Made by a program: the position numbers and the translations under genes. The notes beneath the pieces were generated by a model. That model was given only the letters and a program-made list of their open reading frames with translations, was not told the origin of the DNA and ran no database searches. From the NCBI GenBank assembly GCA_910586825.1, contig CAJUJF010000003.1, positions 1 to 64,000 on the forward strand: DNA of 64,000 bases. The letters run 5' to 3'. Source of the stretch: an uncultured Christensenellaceae bacterium (GTDB lineage Bacteria; Bacillota; Clostridia; Christensenellales; Borkfalkiaceae). Shown piece by piece: positions 26,102-35,837 of this stretch. Numbering within the stretch: position 1 is the stretch's first letter; each line of letters starts with the position of its first letter.

Positions 26102-28057
26102 TTAGTATTGGAAGTTGAGTTCGGTCGTTTTGTTCGCCATATCCTTCACGTAGGAGCATACGTCTCTGCCCCAGATCGCGCGGAACTTCGCGCCTGCGCC
26201 GGCAATGAAGGACATATCGAGGTTATCTTTTCCCGTATCCTTGCTGAATCCGGTCGCGGAAATCTGCTTCATCCCCTTCCAGGTGCCGCCGTTATAAAGA
26301 TCGGGAATTTCCGCGTTCTTGTAGAATCCGTTCCATGCTTCGGTGCTCAATTTCGCTTTCGGCGTAAACGCAACGCCGTAGGCAACGCCCAACGAACGGG
26401 TACCGCCCGCATTGTCGATCTCGCCGGGGATAAACTTGTCGCCGAAATCCCAGGTGAACTCTTTTTTCAGCGTAACGCCGCCCTGTTCGCCGATCACGTT
26501 AATCTTGATCACGGAATTGTCATTCCCGTCGATCCCTTCGAAATGATATTCCGTTTTGATCTTCACGGTGAGCCCGCTGCTCTCCCAACGCCCTTCCGCC
26601 TTATTCCAGACGGAGTAACCGATCGGATCTTCGGAAAGCGTACGGATGGAAGGGTTCGAATTGCTAATTCCGTCCCAACGCGACATCTTGCCTTCGAACG
26701 GATACCAATAGCCCTTCGCGCCGTCTTCGAGATCCGCAACGGATGCCGTCGTGCCCGCATCGAAATATACGCCGTAATAGGGCATCGTCTCATTGATCGA
26801 AGGCGTCCAGATCGAAGTCCAGATTTCTGCGAATACGGTTTGTGTGCCAAGAGAAGGCGTCATCGTCGAAGCGGACAGATCGTACACCTGTTCTACGCCG
26901 TTGATTCCGAGCGCATCGGCGTCCGCCCAGGAAGTATACTGCGCGCCCGCGCCCGCCGCCGAATAGACGCTCGCCTGCCAGCCCGCCCAGGTGACGGAAG
27001 GATCCTCGGCATATCCGCCGAAATCCCAATCGGTCGCGCGGTAATAATAACTGTTGGCGTATTGCCCGATCGTTTGCAACATATTCACGTCCGATCTCTT
27101 GAACAGGTTGAGCGCCGTCGTCCAACCGCTCCACCAGGCCGACTGTCCGTTCGTAACGTTCGGGTTGTTGTCGAATCCGTGATACACGTTCGAGCGGTTC
27201 AGGAAGTTATACGGCTTTTTGTTGTAAGTATATACGACCGTATCGGGATCGTCCGTCGTGGTGATATAGCTTCCCTCGCCGTACTCCGCGCCGTTGACGA
27301 TCGCGCTCAACGCGTTCGAAAGTCCTCTGTAAATGGTTTCGCTTCTCACGTCATCGGACGTATACGCGTAATAATTCAGCGTTTCCAGAACTTCGGGATC
27401 TTTATCGATGATTTCCACCGTGTTCTTTACGGTGACCGTGCAGGAGTCGGTGGTCGTCTTCCCGTCCGCGTCCGTATAGGAGACAGTAAGCTTACAGCTC
27501 CCCTTCGCGACCGCAGTCAGGTATACGACGTTCCCCTGCGCAGATTCGATCCTGCACACTTTGTCGTCGTCGATCGTCCAACTCAGTTTCGCGGGATCGA
27601 CGCGATCGTCTTTCACGATCGCGCTCACGCTCGCATGATCGCCCGACTGCGTCAGAATCAATTTCCCCGCGGGAAGATTGATCGAGAACAATTCGTCTTC
27701 CTGCGTCTGTTCTTTTTTGACCGTGAGCGAACAGGTTGCGGACACGCCGCCCGCTTCCGCTTTCACGGTACAGGATCCCTCCGCGACCGCGGTTACGACG
27801 CCCGTCGCCCCGTTGCCCGCAACGGTCGCGACAGCCGGATCGGAAGAACTCCACACGATCGCCTCTTCGCTGTTTTTCAGCGTAGCCGTAAGCGTAACCT
27901 GTTTCCCTATGTAGAGCGACGTCTCGACGACGTCGAGCCTGATCGACGGAGCGTCCGGATTATCCGGCTCGTCGGTTCCGCCGCAGCCGACCAGCGCCAG
28001 CATGCCGACCATGACGACGCTCAAAAGGATAGCAAATTTTCTGAATAAGTTTCTCAT
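26102..28057 (-). CDS. Big2-domain surface lipoprotein of unknown function
   Basis: A 651-residue lipoprotein (lipobox LVGC, C25). Two bacterial Ig-like Big2 domains span about residues 40-113 (VWSSSDPAVATV) and 120-212 (LSWTIDDDKV). The remaining 440 residues are rich in aromatic residues (many W and Y) and I do not recognise them; such composition is common in carbohydrate-binding or hydrolase folds. It is the first gene of the operon that holds GDPD, the SGNH esterase and NanE, so a substrate-binding or glycan-cleaving role at the surface is plausible. No catalytic motif was identified. Confidence 0.8.
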   Translation of the reverse strand: MRNLFRKFAILLSVVMVGMLALVGCGGTDEPDNPDAPSIRLDVVETSLYIGKQVTLTATLKNSEEAIVWSSSDPAVATVAGNGATGVVTAVAEGSCTVKAEAGGVSATCSLTVKKEQTQEDELFSINLPAGKLILTQSGDHASVSAIVKDDRVDPAKLSWTIDDDKVCRIESAQGNVVYLTAVAKGSCKLTVSYTDADGKTTTDSCTVTVKNTVEIIDKDPEVLETLNYYAYTSDDVRSETIYRGLSNALSAIVNGAEYGEGSYITTTDDPDTVVYTYNKKPYNFLNRSNVYHGFDNNPNVTNGQSAWWSGWTTALNLFKRSDVNMLQTIGQYANSYYYRATDWDFGGYAEDPSVTWAGWQASVYSAAGAGAQYTSWADADALGINGVEQVYDLSASTMTPSLGTQTVFAEIWTSIWTPSINETMPYYGVYFDAGTTASVADLEDGAKGYWYPFEGKMSRWDGISNSNPSIRTLSEDPIGYSVWNKAEGRWESSGLTVKIKTEYHFEGIDGNDNSVIKINVIGEQGGVTLKKEFTWDFGDKFIPGEIDNAGGTRSLGVAYGVAFTPKAKLSTEAWNGFYKNAEIPDLYNGGTWKGMKQISATGFSKDTGKDNLDMSFIAGAGAKFRAIWGRDVCSYVKDMANKTTELNFQY

Positions 28058-28083
28058 AATTCGATTCTTTCCTCCTTGCTCTT

Positions 28084-28112
28084 ATTATATCAGATGAAAT
28101 GATGAATTTCAA
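28084..28112 (-). promoter_or_regulatory. Promoter of the Big2/GDPD/nanE operon
   Basis: TTGAAA (28112-28107), a 17-base spacer and TATAAT (28089-28084), just after the end of the ABC permease gene. An AAGGAGG ribosome site lies 12-18 bases before the first ATG. Some read-through from the transporter genes is also likely because no strong terminator separates them. Confidence 0.8.
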
Positions 28113-28138
28113 TAGCTTTCCGGAATTCCGAAAACTTT

Positions 28139-29044
28139 TCACTCCTTTACGGAGCCGAGCGTAAGTCCGCTCTTGACATACTTGATGATATACGGATAAA
28201 CCAACAACACGGGAATGACGCTGATGATGAGCGTCGCCGCCTCGATATTGCTCTTATTCGTGATCAGCCATTCGTCGCTCGTATTCTTATCCGTGTTGCC
28301 GAGCATGCGGTACAGATACAGCGCAAGCGGCTGCTGCGAGGTATGCGCGCTGTCGATATACATCAACGCGGCGCCGTAGCTGTTCCAAGTTCCCACGATC
28401 GAGAAGAACACGCAGCTCGCAAATACCGGTAAGCAGAGCGGAATAATAATGATGAGAAAGAGCTGAATACTGTTCGCCCCGTCGATCTTCGCCGCCTCTT
28501 CGATCTCCGACGGGATCCCGAGGAAGTTGGACTTATAGAGCAGGATACTGTAAACGTTGTTGATCGAAATCAAAATGACCGACCAGATATTGTTCGTAAG
28601 ATGGAGAGCGATCATGAGCAGATAGCTCGGAACGATACCCGCCGAAAAGAGCATCGTGACGATAAATACCGTGGTAATGCCCTTTTTGAACGGACAGTCC
28701 GATTTCGAAAGCGGATACGCCGCCATCGACATGAACAGGTTCGAAGCGATCGTCACGACGACCGTCGCCAAAACGGAATTGCCGAACGCCTGCAAAAACG
28801 CAAGTTCCGAAAGCACGTGTCCGTAGGACGCAAACGTGAATCCGAGCGGAATGATCGTGACCTGCGGATTCCGGTATCCGTTGCTGAGCGAAAGCGCGAC
28901 GATGTTCAGAATAGGCAGGATAACGAGAACGATGGATACGACGAGCACGACGATCTTGATGACGTCGAACACGACGTCGGGAGGAGAAGATTTGATTTTG
29001 AATCTTTTCCGTTTGAGTTGATTGACCTGATTGGATTCTTTCAT
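28139..29044 (-). CDS. Carbohydrate ABC transporter permease (MalG/LplC type)
   Basis: A 301-residue inner-membrane permease with about six hydrophobic segments. It is of the MalG/YtcP group, with an EAA loop (EIEEAAKIDGANSIQLF) that contacts the ATPase and the family C-terminus IKYVKSGLTLGSVKE. It pairs with the MalF-like permease 12 bases upstream and the solute-binding protein. Together they import an oligosaccharide. No ATPase gene is adjacent. Confidence 0.95.
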   Translation of the reverse strand: MKESNQVNQLKRKRFKIKSSPPDVVFDVIKIVVLVVSIVLVILPILNIVALSLSNGYRNPQVTIIPLGFTFASYGHVLSELAFLQAFGNSVLATVVVTIASNLFMSMAAYPLSKSDCPFKKGITTVFIVTMLFSAGIVPSYLLMIALHLTNNIWSVILISINNVYSILLYKSNFLGIPSEIEEAAKIDGANSIQLFLIIIIPLCLPVFASCVFFSIVGTWNSYGAALMYIDSAHTSQQPLALYLYRMLGNTDKNTSDEWLITNKSNIEAATLIISVIPVLLVYPYIIKYVKSGLTLGSVKE

Positions 29045-29056
29045 CTTCCGTCCTCC

Positions 29057-30109
29057 TTACCACAAACTCGTTCTGAGCAGTTTTTTGGAAATCGCGTTGC
29101 CGCCGAGCATCAGGAAAAGCGCAATCAGTCCGTTTACGATACCGAGCACGGTCGCAAGCGGCGCGTTTGTCTTATCCTGAATGGAAATTTCGTACAAGTA
29201 CGTGTCGACGGTAAACTGCTCGTGCTTCGTTTCGGCAGTGTACATCGCCATCAACTGTTCGAGACCGACGCTCATGATATACGTGACCGTCATGATCAAC
29301 TGCAAACCGATGACGGGAACGATGGTCGGCAACGTGATCCAAAGAATCTTCTGGAATTTGGAAGCGCCGTCCAGCGTCGCGGCCTCGAAAAAGCTCTTGT
29401 CGATCGAAGCGATCGCCGCATAGAAGATGATCGAGCTCCATCCCGTCCCTTTCCAGACTTTCAGAAAGATGACGAGCGGCTTGAACCAAGGATTGGATCC
29501 GAAAAAGTCAAACGGCTCTTTTAATATCCCGATATCGCAAAGGAAGTTGTTCAGCATGCCGTCGGTCGGCGACATGACGTTCGCCCAGATCCCCACCGTC
29601 ATCGTCCAGGAGAGGAAATTTGGCAGACAGAGTACGATCAACACGAATTTGCTCATCGCCGCGCTCTTGATATCCGCAAGCAGAAGCGCGCAGATGATCG
29701 GCAAAGGGAATGTGATCAGAAGCCCGAAAAAATTGATGAGCAACGTGTTTTTCAACGCCAAACCGATTCGGGGATCGGTTGCGATCAGCGCAAAATTTTC
29801 AAGAGACCACGTGCCGCTCGCCCAAGCGCCCGCGATCCCGCCGCCCATGTAGACGTTGAATTTGCTGCGGAATGCGATCAGCATACCGACCATGGGAACG
29901 TACCCGAACAGAATGACAAGCGAAAGCGCGGGCAGAACGAACCAGATAATACTGCGGTGCTTTTTTAAGCGGTGCAGTTCCTCTTGCCAGAATCCCCGCA
30001 CGACCTGACCGGTAACCGGATCGATCTTCACGTTCTTCTTTTTTGCGGAAACGGCGTCTTCGGAAACCGCAGCGACCTCTTCATTGGTAGAATCCGTCAT
30101 TTTTTCCAT
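29057..30109 (-). CDS. Carbohydrate ABC transporter permease (MalF/LplB type)
   Basis: A 350-residue permease with a 65-residue cytosolic N-terminus followed by membrane segments. The EAA loop is seen as FFEAATLDGASKFQKI. ATG 30109 is chosen because GGAGG lies 8 bases upstream and its first bases overlap the solute-binding-protein stop (TGATG). An upstream in-frame ATG at 30139 lies inside that gene. The YVPMVGMLIAF segment and C-terminus match LplB/YteP proteins, which take up complex plant or host oligosaccharides. Confidence 0.95.
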   Translation of the reverse strand: MEKMTDSTNEEVAAVSEDAVSAKKKNVKIDPVTGQVVRGFWQEELHRLKKHRSIIWFVLPALSLVILFGYVPMVGMLIAFRSKFNVYMGGGIAGAWASGTWSLENFALIATDPRIGLALKNTLLINFFGLLITFPLPIICALLLADIKSAAMSKFVLIVLCLPNFLSWTMTVGIWANVMSPTDGMLNNFLCDIGILKEPFDFFGSNPWFKPLVIFLKVWKGTGWSSIIFYAAIASIDKSFFEAATLDGASKFQKILWITLPTIVPVIGLQLIMTVTYIMSVGLEQLMAMYTAETKHEQFTVDTYLYEISIQDKTNAPLATVLGIVNGLIALFLMLGGNAISKKLLRTSLW

Positions 30110-31752
30110 CAATGATTCCTCCGATTCGCGTCGTACCATTCCTGAATCTGCGACATGACGTCTGCTTTCAGATACATTTTGGGAAGATTATCCTGCGTCG
30201 CTTTCAACAGATAAGAGTACGTTGTTTTTTCACTCGAACCGGAAGCCTTGATGATCTTCTGGGCGTTGGTCAAAATCCAGCTTCTCGTTTGCATGGAAAC
30301 CTTGCTCCACTTGGGAAGAACGGCGCACTTGCCGAGAACGCTCAGAATCATGAGGTCGTCCTCTTCTTCCGGAAGGAGAATGGGCCAGCAGTCGTAACTC
30401 GCTTCGCGCAACGGCCAGTATTTGCGCCCCATCTTGGGATTGCCGCCCGTCGTATACATGGAGTTGCCTTCGACCTCTTTATATCCGGGAAGCAGGCGGT
30501 AATAAGTCGTGGACCCGTCCTCTTCCTGAATGCCGATGTCCCCGTCCTGCTTTTCCGCTTCGGGAATGATATTGTGCGATACGCCCTCTTTTCCGAGCAG
30601 GAACGCCTTGTAGTTCTCGTCCTTGATCTTCTGGTTCATCCAATCGAGCGCATAGGGCGCCTGGTTTACGGCGCGGACGGGCAAGGCGATCATATAGCCG
30701 ATATCTCCGATGCCGCGCATTCTGCCCTTTTCCTGCACGACGGAACCGTACGAGCCGTCTCCTTTGATACGGGTCGCCCAACCGAGGTCCTCGCGCGCTT
30801 CTTCCGCGCTCGCGTATCCCAGTTTCGGATTCGCCGCCATCTGTCCGCAGAGCGGATTGAAGTTCCAGTACGGAATCTGCGCGACCGAAATATTTTCGTT
30901 CGTGAACCAGGTCATGACCTGACTTCCCTGCGCGGTATCCCAGTTTTTGGGGAGGCAGTTCTTTTGCGTGATTTCTTCGTTCATGTACTTGAAATACTTA
31001 TCCGCCGCATCGCTGTAAATGTAGTTCTTGACCTGTCCGTTTTCGTCCTCGTAAAACTCGCAGGGCATTTCGAACGTGCTCGAAATGATGGAAAAGTCCG
31101 CGTCGGAGCCGGCAATGGCGAGCGCGTGATAGTTGACGTCGTTTTTCCCGAATTCCGCCTGCAACGCGTGCAGCGCGTCGGTGAATTCCGTAAGCGTTTC
31201 TGGAATCTTTGTGATACCCACCTTTGCGAGATGCTTTTTGTTGAATACGATCGCCGAATCCTGCATGTAACCGAAGCCGTATTCGGGAATCGCATAGATC
31301 TTGCCGTTATAGGTGCAGGCGTCCCACAGTTCCTGATCGATCGTCGCAAGCAGATCCTGACCGTACGTCTTCAACGCGTCGGTCAGATCGAGGAACGCAT
31401 CCTCCGTCACGTACTGATCGAAAGAACCGCGACCGCATTTGATAAACGAATAGGTATCCTGCGACATGAGCGCGTTTCCGACTTCCGACTCTTCGTTCCC
31501 GCCGGAAATCTGCGAATATTTCACCTTATAACCGGTAATCTCTTCCAAGAGCTTCGCCGTGCCGCTGTTGTTGAACTCCGAGTCCGTCATACCGGGCGCG
31601 GGGAACAATCCCGACAGCGTAGGACGGTTTTGCGTGACGTCGACGTCGAGCGCGATCGTCGCGCCCGCAAAGTTTCCGCCGCAGGCGGCCATCGGCACGA
31701 TCATACCGAGCGCAAGCGCAGAAGCAGTTAACGTGGTTAAAAACTTTTTCAT
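30109..31752 (-). CDS. Extracellular solute-binding lipoprotein of the sugar ABC importer
   Basis: A 547-residue lipoprotein (lipobox MAAC, C24) of the family 1 solute-binding group, LplA/YtcQ-like in size. Typical features are the early SGLFPAPGMTDSEFNN region, EITGYKVKY, and YAIPEYGFGYMQDSAIVFNKKHL, the hinge segment of sugar binders. It captures the oligosaccharide outside the membrane and hands it to the two permeases downstream. Its stop overlaps the MalF-like start. Confidence 0.93.
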   Translation of the reverse strand: MKKFLTTLTASALALGMIVPMAACGGNFAGATIALDVDVTQNRPTLSGLFPAPGMTDSEFNNSGTAKLLEEITGYKVKYSQISGGNEESEVGNALMSQDTYSFIKCGRGSFDQYVTEDAFLDLTDALKTYGQDLLATIDQELWDACTYNGKIYAIPEYGFGYMQDSAIVFNKKHLAKVGITKIPETLTEFTDALHALQAEFGKNDVNYHALAIAGSDADFSIISSTFEMPCEFYEDENGQVKNYIYSDAADKYFKYMNEEITQKNCLPKNWDTAQGSQVMTWFTNENISVAQIPYWNFNPLCGQMAANPKLGYASAEEAREDLGWATRIKGDGSYGSVVQEKGRMRGIGDIGYMIALPVRAVNQAPYALDWMNQKIKDENYKAFLLGKEGVSHNIIPEAEKQDGDIGIQEEDGSTTYYRLLPGYKEVEGNSMYTTGGNPKMGRKYWPLREASYDCWPILLPEEEDDLMILSVLGKCAVLPKWSKVSMQTRSWILTNAQKIIKASGSSEKTTYSYLLKATQDNLPKMYLKADVMSQIQEWYDANRRNH

Positions 31753-31771
31753 AATTTTCTGTTCTCCTTAT

Positions 31772-33016
31772 TTAAAATTCTTCCGTATAGGAAATATTCG
31801 ATTCGATAAATGAACCTTGCTCGTCCTCTCCGATCCGGTAGTTGACGTTGTCGCCGCCCTGCCCGAAGCCGTACCCGAACACGTCGGGATTCGAAGGCAG
31901 GAAATCCCATTTCGCGGCGTTGTTGTAATCGTCGGCGCAGGTCGCGCTCTCGATGAACGCGGCGACTTTCGGATTGCGGAATTTCAACCCCTTGAACACG
32001 GCTCCGCTGCGCGCGTCCCAAAGGCTCGTATTCAGCATGACGGGACAGTACGAGGCGGCAAGCAGGGTAAACGCCTTATGCGCCTTCACTTTCAAAGCGC
32101 CCTGTTTCGCGTCCGACTGCCTGAAAGCGAACTTCTTGCCCGTGGTGAGATTGTCGAATTCCACGCAGTACGCGTCGCGCGTTACGTAGGAACGGAAACG
32201 GATCACGTCGGTGCCGCGCCAGCATTTTGCTTCCTCGTCGTACCGCATCGTAGTGACGGGCTCCGAGCTCGGCGAGACCATCGTGCCGTTGTAGTTGAAC
32301 ACCGCCAGCCAGGTCCCCGGCATCTGACCGTCGCTCGCGATCAGCCCGATATCGCAGCACCCCCAAGGACTCGTGGTAAAGAAATTGGAGAAAATGTATG
32401 CGTTCCAGTTGCGTTCCGACTCCGACTCGTGATATTTGAACTCCATATTCGTCATATCGAGCGTGAACTCCATATACGAAACGCCGCCGAACGAAGGATC
32501 CGTATCCGGACGCTTCGAATATGCGTACACATAGCTGCCGGAGAAGTATTCGAGACCGAAGGAGGAATCGTCCATCTTGGAATTTTCCATCACGTGTCTG
32601 CCGAGCGCAATATATTCGGTACCCGTGTTGTCGACGACGTAGGATTCGGGGTTTTTCGCCGCCCAGATCTGCGCGTCGCGGATCGCCTTTTCCTTGTTGT
32701 CCGCGGGCGCGTCGATCGTGCCGACGAATTCCGAACCGATGAACTTATAGAACTTTCCGGAAGAGAACGTGAAAATCGTCTCCTTGCCGTTCCAAACGCT
32801 GTAACGGTCGGAACGCGTGCTCATTTTTCCCGCCCTGATAAACGCGGCGAAGATATTGTCCGTTTCGTATTTGACTTTTCCCGAACCGTCGTAGACGACG
32901 TAAGCGCGATCCGAAGGGTACGGATTTACGGAACCTCCCCCGTTTCCCGACGAGCAACCGCAACAGGCGAGCATCATCGCCGCCGCCCCCACGGTCAAAA
33001 TCTTTCCTGTTTTCAT
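31772..33016 (-). CDS. Surface lipoprotein, paralogue A of a four-member family
   Basis: A 414-residue lipoprotein (signal peptide ending near MLACCGC, acylated Cys 18, 19 or 21). It shares with the next two upstream genes an N-terminal FxGTxDAP/AxxWAxKxPxSYV region, a central beta-rich segment around NWNAYIFSNFF and CDIGL, and the C-terminal pattern SLWDARSGAVFKGLKFRNPKVA. It is the most diverged of the three short copies. I recognise no catalytic motif; the fold looks beta-sandwich-like. The solute-binding-protein gene lies 19 bases downstream, suggesting a glycan-capture role for the importer. Confidence 0.75.
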   Translation of the reverse strand: MKTGKILTVGAAAMMLACCGCSSGNGGGSVNPYPSDRAYVVYDGSGKVKYETDNIFAAFIRAGKMSTRSDRYSVWNGKETIFTFSSGKFYKFIGSEFVGTIDAPADNKEKAIRDAQIWAAKNPESYVVDNTGTEYIALGRHVMENSKMDDSSFGLEYFSGSYVYAYSKRPDTDPSFGGVSYMEFTLDMTNMEFKYHESESERNWNAYIFSNFFTTSPWGCCDIGLIASDGQMPGTWLAVFNYNGTMVSPSSEPVTTMRYDEEAKCWRGTDVIRFRSYVTRDAYCVEFDNLTTGKKFAFRQSDAKQGALKVKAHKAFTLLAASYCPVMLNTSLWDARSGAVFKGLKFRNPKVAAFIESATCADDYNNAAKWDFLPSNPDVFGYGFGQGGDNVNYRIGEDEQGSFIESNISYTEEF

Positions 33017-33027
33017 GTATTTTTCTC

Positions 33028-34371
33028 CTAATCTTCAATATGCGTTCCGTCGTAATACGAACTGAACGCCAAGTATTTCGAACCTTTCAAGTATGCCGCG
33101 CCGCTCTTGTAAACGCCGTCTTCCGCATGGACGCCGACGGTCAGATGCGCGCAGTCCGCGCCCTGCGTATAGCCGTAATCCAGCGTCGGAAGTCCGGGAT
33201 AGAACTCCTCTTTCGCCGCATCGGGATACGTTTCGTCGGCGCGGTAACGCGCGACTTTCAAGTCCTCCCAGACGACGTTTTTGAGAAACCCGCCGCAACG
33301 CGCGTCCCACGGATTTCCCATTGCCGCGATCATCGTCACGACCGCGTTGATCCGGTAATAACCCTCTTTCCCCGCGTTGACGCCCTCGTGCGAATGGGTA
33401 TATCCGAACTTTTCTCCCGTCGCGAGATTGGTAATGCGCAGCGTCCAGGTGTCCCGCCCGCCGATCGCTTCGATAAACAGATCGTCCGCGCCGCCGTAAA
33501 CGCCCGTCCCGGGGTCTTTCTTCATGGTCGTGACCGTCTGTTCCTGCCAGATATGAAAACTGCCGTGTTCGTCCTCTCCGTTCTTGTGGGAAGCGTGCGT
33601 GCAGTTATGAATGACTTTCCACTGCCCTTCCATGCCCTCGTATCGGGGATCCCCGACCGCCGTGCCGAACAGTCCGATGCCGAGATCGCAATTCTCCGTC
33701 ACGGTGCCGATATTGAAAAAGACGTATGCGTTCCATTGACTGCCGTCCGCGTCGCGGTAAACCGCTTCGCTCAGACGGACGGTACCGGAGGCGTAGGCAT
33801 AGCCGTATTCCTGCCAGGTGTTGTTCGAACTCATTTTCCCCGCAGGCGTACGGAGATAGGAATATCCGCTGGAACCCTGTTCGTAGGAGAGCGGTCTTCC
33901 TTCGGTGGGATAGGTGGTTCCCACGTAGAGGAAGCCCGTACCCTTGCCGTTGTACACGTAACTGCGCGCATGTTTTTCCGCCCAGGCGAGCGCCGCTTTC
34001 TGCTCCATGGTGCCGACGAAATTCGTACCGTCGTAACACCAGCACTTGGAAGTCCCCTGCCGACGGAAAATTTCCAGTCCGTTCGCGTCCTTTACCGGCA
34101 TCGGATCGGACGACGACGCATTCTCGCCCGCATAACGGATCGCGGCGAACATGCTCTCGAACGTCTCCGCGGCGGCGCCGCCGACGTGACAGACGGTGTA
34201 CGGCGCGGCGGTAGGCACGCCCTCATAGTCGTAAGCGGCAACGGGCGGCCGCTCGGCGGGCGGATTTATATCCGACCCGTCGGGCGAACCGCCGTCTCCG
34301 CCGCTTCCGCAAGCGGAGCAACCCACGAGCATCACCGCCGCAAGCAACGCGATGGCTCTTTTCCCATTCAT
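33028..34371 (-). CDS. Surface lipoprotein, paralogue B of a four-member family
   Basis: A 447-residue lipoprotein (lipobox LVGC, C18; CSAC at 21 is an alternative). The start is ATG 34371 with a ribosome site AAGGG upstream; a longer frame to 34548 runs into the previous gene. It is closely similar to paralogue C: YEGVPTAAPYTV, FAAIRYAG, MPVKDANGLEIFRR, FDGTNF-like FVGT, SSNNTW, WNAYVFFNI, CDLGIG, DDLFIEAIGG, WDARCGGFLKNVVWEDLKVA and the C-terminal SSYYDGTHIED are shared. The function is unknown. The beta-rich, aromatic sequence and position before an ABC importer suggest carbohydrate binding (inference). Confidence 0.75.
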   Translation of the reverse strand: MNGKRAIALLAAVMLVGCSACGSGGDGGSPDGSDINPPAERPPVAAYDYEGVPTAAPYTVCHVGGAAAETFESMFAAIRYAGENASSSDPMPVKDANGLEIFRRQGTSKCWCYDGTNFVGTMEQKAALAWAEKHARSYVYNGKGTGFLYVGTTYPTEGRPLSYEQGSSGYSYLRTPAGKMSSNNTWQEYGYAYASGTVRLSEAVYRDADGSQWNAYVFFNIGTVTENCDLGIGLFGTAVGDPRYEGMEGQWKVIHNCTHASHKNGEDEHGSFHIWQEQTVTTMKKDPGTGVYGGADDLFIEAIGGRDTWTLRITNLATGEKFGYTHSHEGVNAGKEGYYRINAVVTMIAAMGNPWDARCGGFLKNVVWEDLKVARYRADETYPDAAKEEFYPGLPTLDYGYTQGADCAHLTVGVHAEDGVYKSGAAYLKGSKYLAFSSYYDGTHIED

Positions 34372-34381
34372 ATTTTTTCCC

Positions 34382-35701
34382 TTAATCGACAATGTGCGTT
34401 CCGTCGTAATACGAGCTGAACGACATGTATCTGCCGCCTTTCTTATAAGCGTTTCCGCTCTTGTAAACGCCGTCCGCCTCATGCGTGCCGAAGGTGAGAT
34501 GCGCGCAATCCGCGCCCTGCGTAAAGCCGACCCAGATCGTGTCTTCACCGTACCACACTTCGTCTTTCGGCTCCTGCGAATAATCGCCGTCCTCGCGGAA
34601 CCGCGCGACTTTCACGTCTTCCATCACGATGTTTTTGATATAGCCGCCCGCGCGCGGATCCCATACGGGCGTTTCCACGGGGCAGTACGACGCCGCCGTG
34701 ATCACGCGGTAGTTTCCGAACGCGCACGCCGCGTTCATGCCCTTGTGCGTGTGCGTGTAACCGAACGACTGATTGGTGCGGAGATTCGTGACCTTCAAGG
34801 TCCAGGTGTCGATCCCGCCGATCGCTTCGATGAACAGATCGTCCGCGCCGCTGTAAATCCCCGTTTCGGGATCTTTCGTCATCTTCGTGACGACCTGATC
34901 CTGATACACGTAAAAACTCGGCGTCGGGTCCACCCCGTTCTTGTGTTCGATATTCGAGCAGTTCTGCGTGATCTTCCACGCGCCGTCTCCGCCCGCATAC
35001 GTTCCGATCCCGAGATCGCAGTTATCCACGCCCCTGATATTGAAGAAGATATACGCATTCCACTGATTGCGCGTGGCGCCCGTATCGTCCACGTACGTCG
35101 CGTCGACATAGGTCGCTTCGCTCAGACGAACGATCGCGGAAGCGTAGGAATATCCGTGCGTCTTCCAGGTATTGTTCGAATTCATCTCTCCGGACGGCGT
35201 GAACAGATAGGAGAATCCGCCCGAACCGAGTTCGTAAACGTCCTCGGGGTGACGGATCGACGTGAAGTCGTCCGATCCGAGATAGGCATAGCCCGTGCCC
35301 CTGCCGTTCACGACGTAACTGCGCGAACGGTTTGCAGCCCATTTGATCGCGTCGGTTTTCTTTTTCTTGCCGACGAAGTTCGTACCGTCGAAGCACCAGG
35401 TATCGGATGTCCCCGCCCGTCTGAACACTTCCAGCCCGTTCGCGTCTTTGATCGGCATGGCGTTGGAAGAGGTCGCGCGGGAACCCGCGTAACGGATCGC
35501 AAGGAACACGTTGTCGAAAGGCTCGGTCGCCGTCGTTCCGTCTTCGTTATACACCGTATACGGCGCAGCGGTAGGCGTGCCTTCGTAGACGTACTCCTTG
35601 GGAGCGGGAGGCGTAGGGTCGTCCGGTTCCGTCGTATCCCCGCAACCGACGCAGCAAAACGCCAGCACGAGCGCGGTGAGCGCAATCAGAAATCTTTTCA
35701 T
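34382..35701 (-). CDS. Surface lipoprotein, paralogue C of a four-member family
   Basis: A 439-residue lipoprotein (MKRFLIALTALVLAFCCVGC, acylated Cys probably 20). It differs from paralogue B mainly in short insertions (a YVDATYVDDT stretch near residue 200) and ends with YYDGTHIVD. The high similarity and 10-base spacing point to tandem duplication. It carries a proline-threonine linker after the signal. No known catalytic residues are seen. The gene lies after a terminator-like hairpin, so its expression relative to paralogue D is probably reduced. Confidence 0.75.
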   Translation of the reverse strand: MKRFLIALTALVLAFCCVGCGDTTEPDDPTPPAPKEYVYEGTPTAAPYTVYNEDGTTATEPFDNVFLAIRYAGSRATSSNAMPIKDANGLEVFRRAGTSDTWCFDGTNFVGKKKKTDAIKWAANRSRSYVVNGRGTGYAYLGSDDFTSIRHPEDVYELGSGGFSYLFTPSGEMNSNNTWKTHGYSYASAIVRLSEATYVDATYVDDTGATRNQWNAYIFFNIRGVDNCDLGIGTYAGGDGAWKITQNCSNIEHKNGVDPTPSFYVYQDQVVTKMTKDPETGIYSGADDLFIEAIGGIDTWTLKVTNLRTNQSFGYTHTHKGMNAACAFGNYRVITAASYCPVETPVWDPRAGGYIKNIVMEDVKVARFREDGDYSQEPKDEVWYGEDTIWVGFTQGADCAHLTFGTHEADGVYKSGNAYKKGGRYMSFSSYYDGTHIVD

Positions 35702-35760
35702 AATTTCCTTCCTTTAAAGATGTTTCTTCCATCTGTCCGACATTGAAAACCGCCGAACAG

Positions 35761-35807
35761 AAAAAATTGACATCGGGCGGGCGTTGCAACGGTGCCTCGC
35801 CCGATGT
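35761..35807 (-). terminator. Internal terminator between lipoproteins D and C
   Basis: ACATCGGGCG (35770-35779) and CGCCCGATGT (35798-35807) form a 10-bp stem, followed on the minus strand by TCAATTTTTT. With no clear promoter in 35702-35760, it probably works as a partial terminator that lowers expression of the downstream genes. Confidence 0.7.
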
Positions 35808-35837
35808 GTACTTCGTTATTCGGTTTTTCCGCGCGGA

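Noticed and set aside
28113-28138. Terminator between the ABC permease and the Big2 operon
   Set aside because: A short TTTCCGGAATTCCGAAA palindrome is present but has no proper T-run, so I do not call it a terminator.
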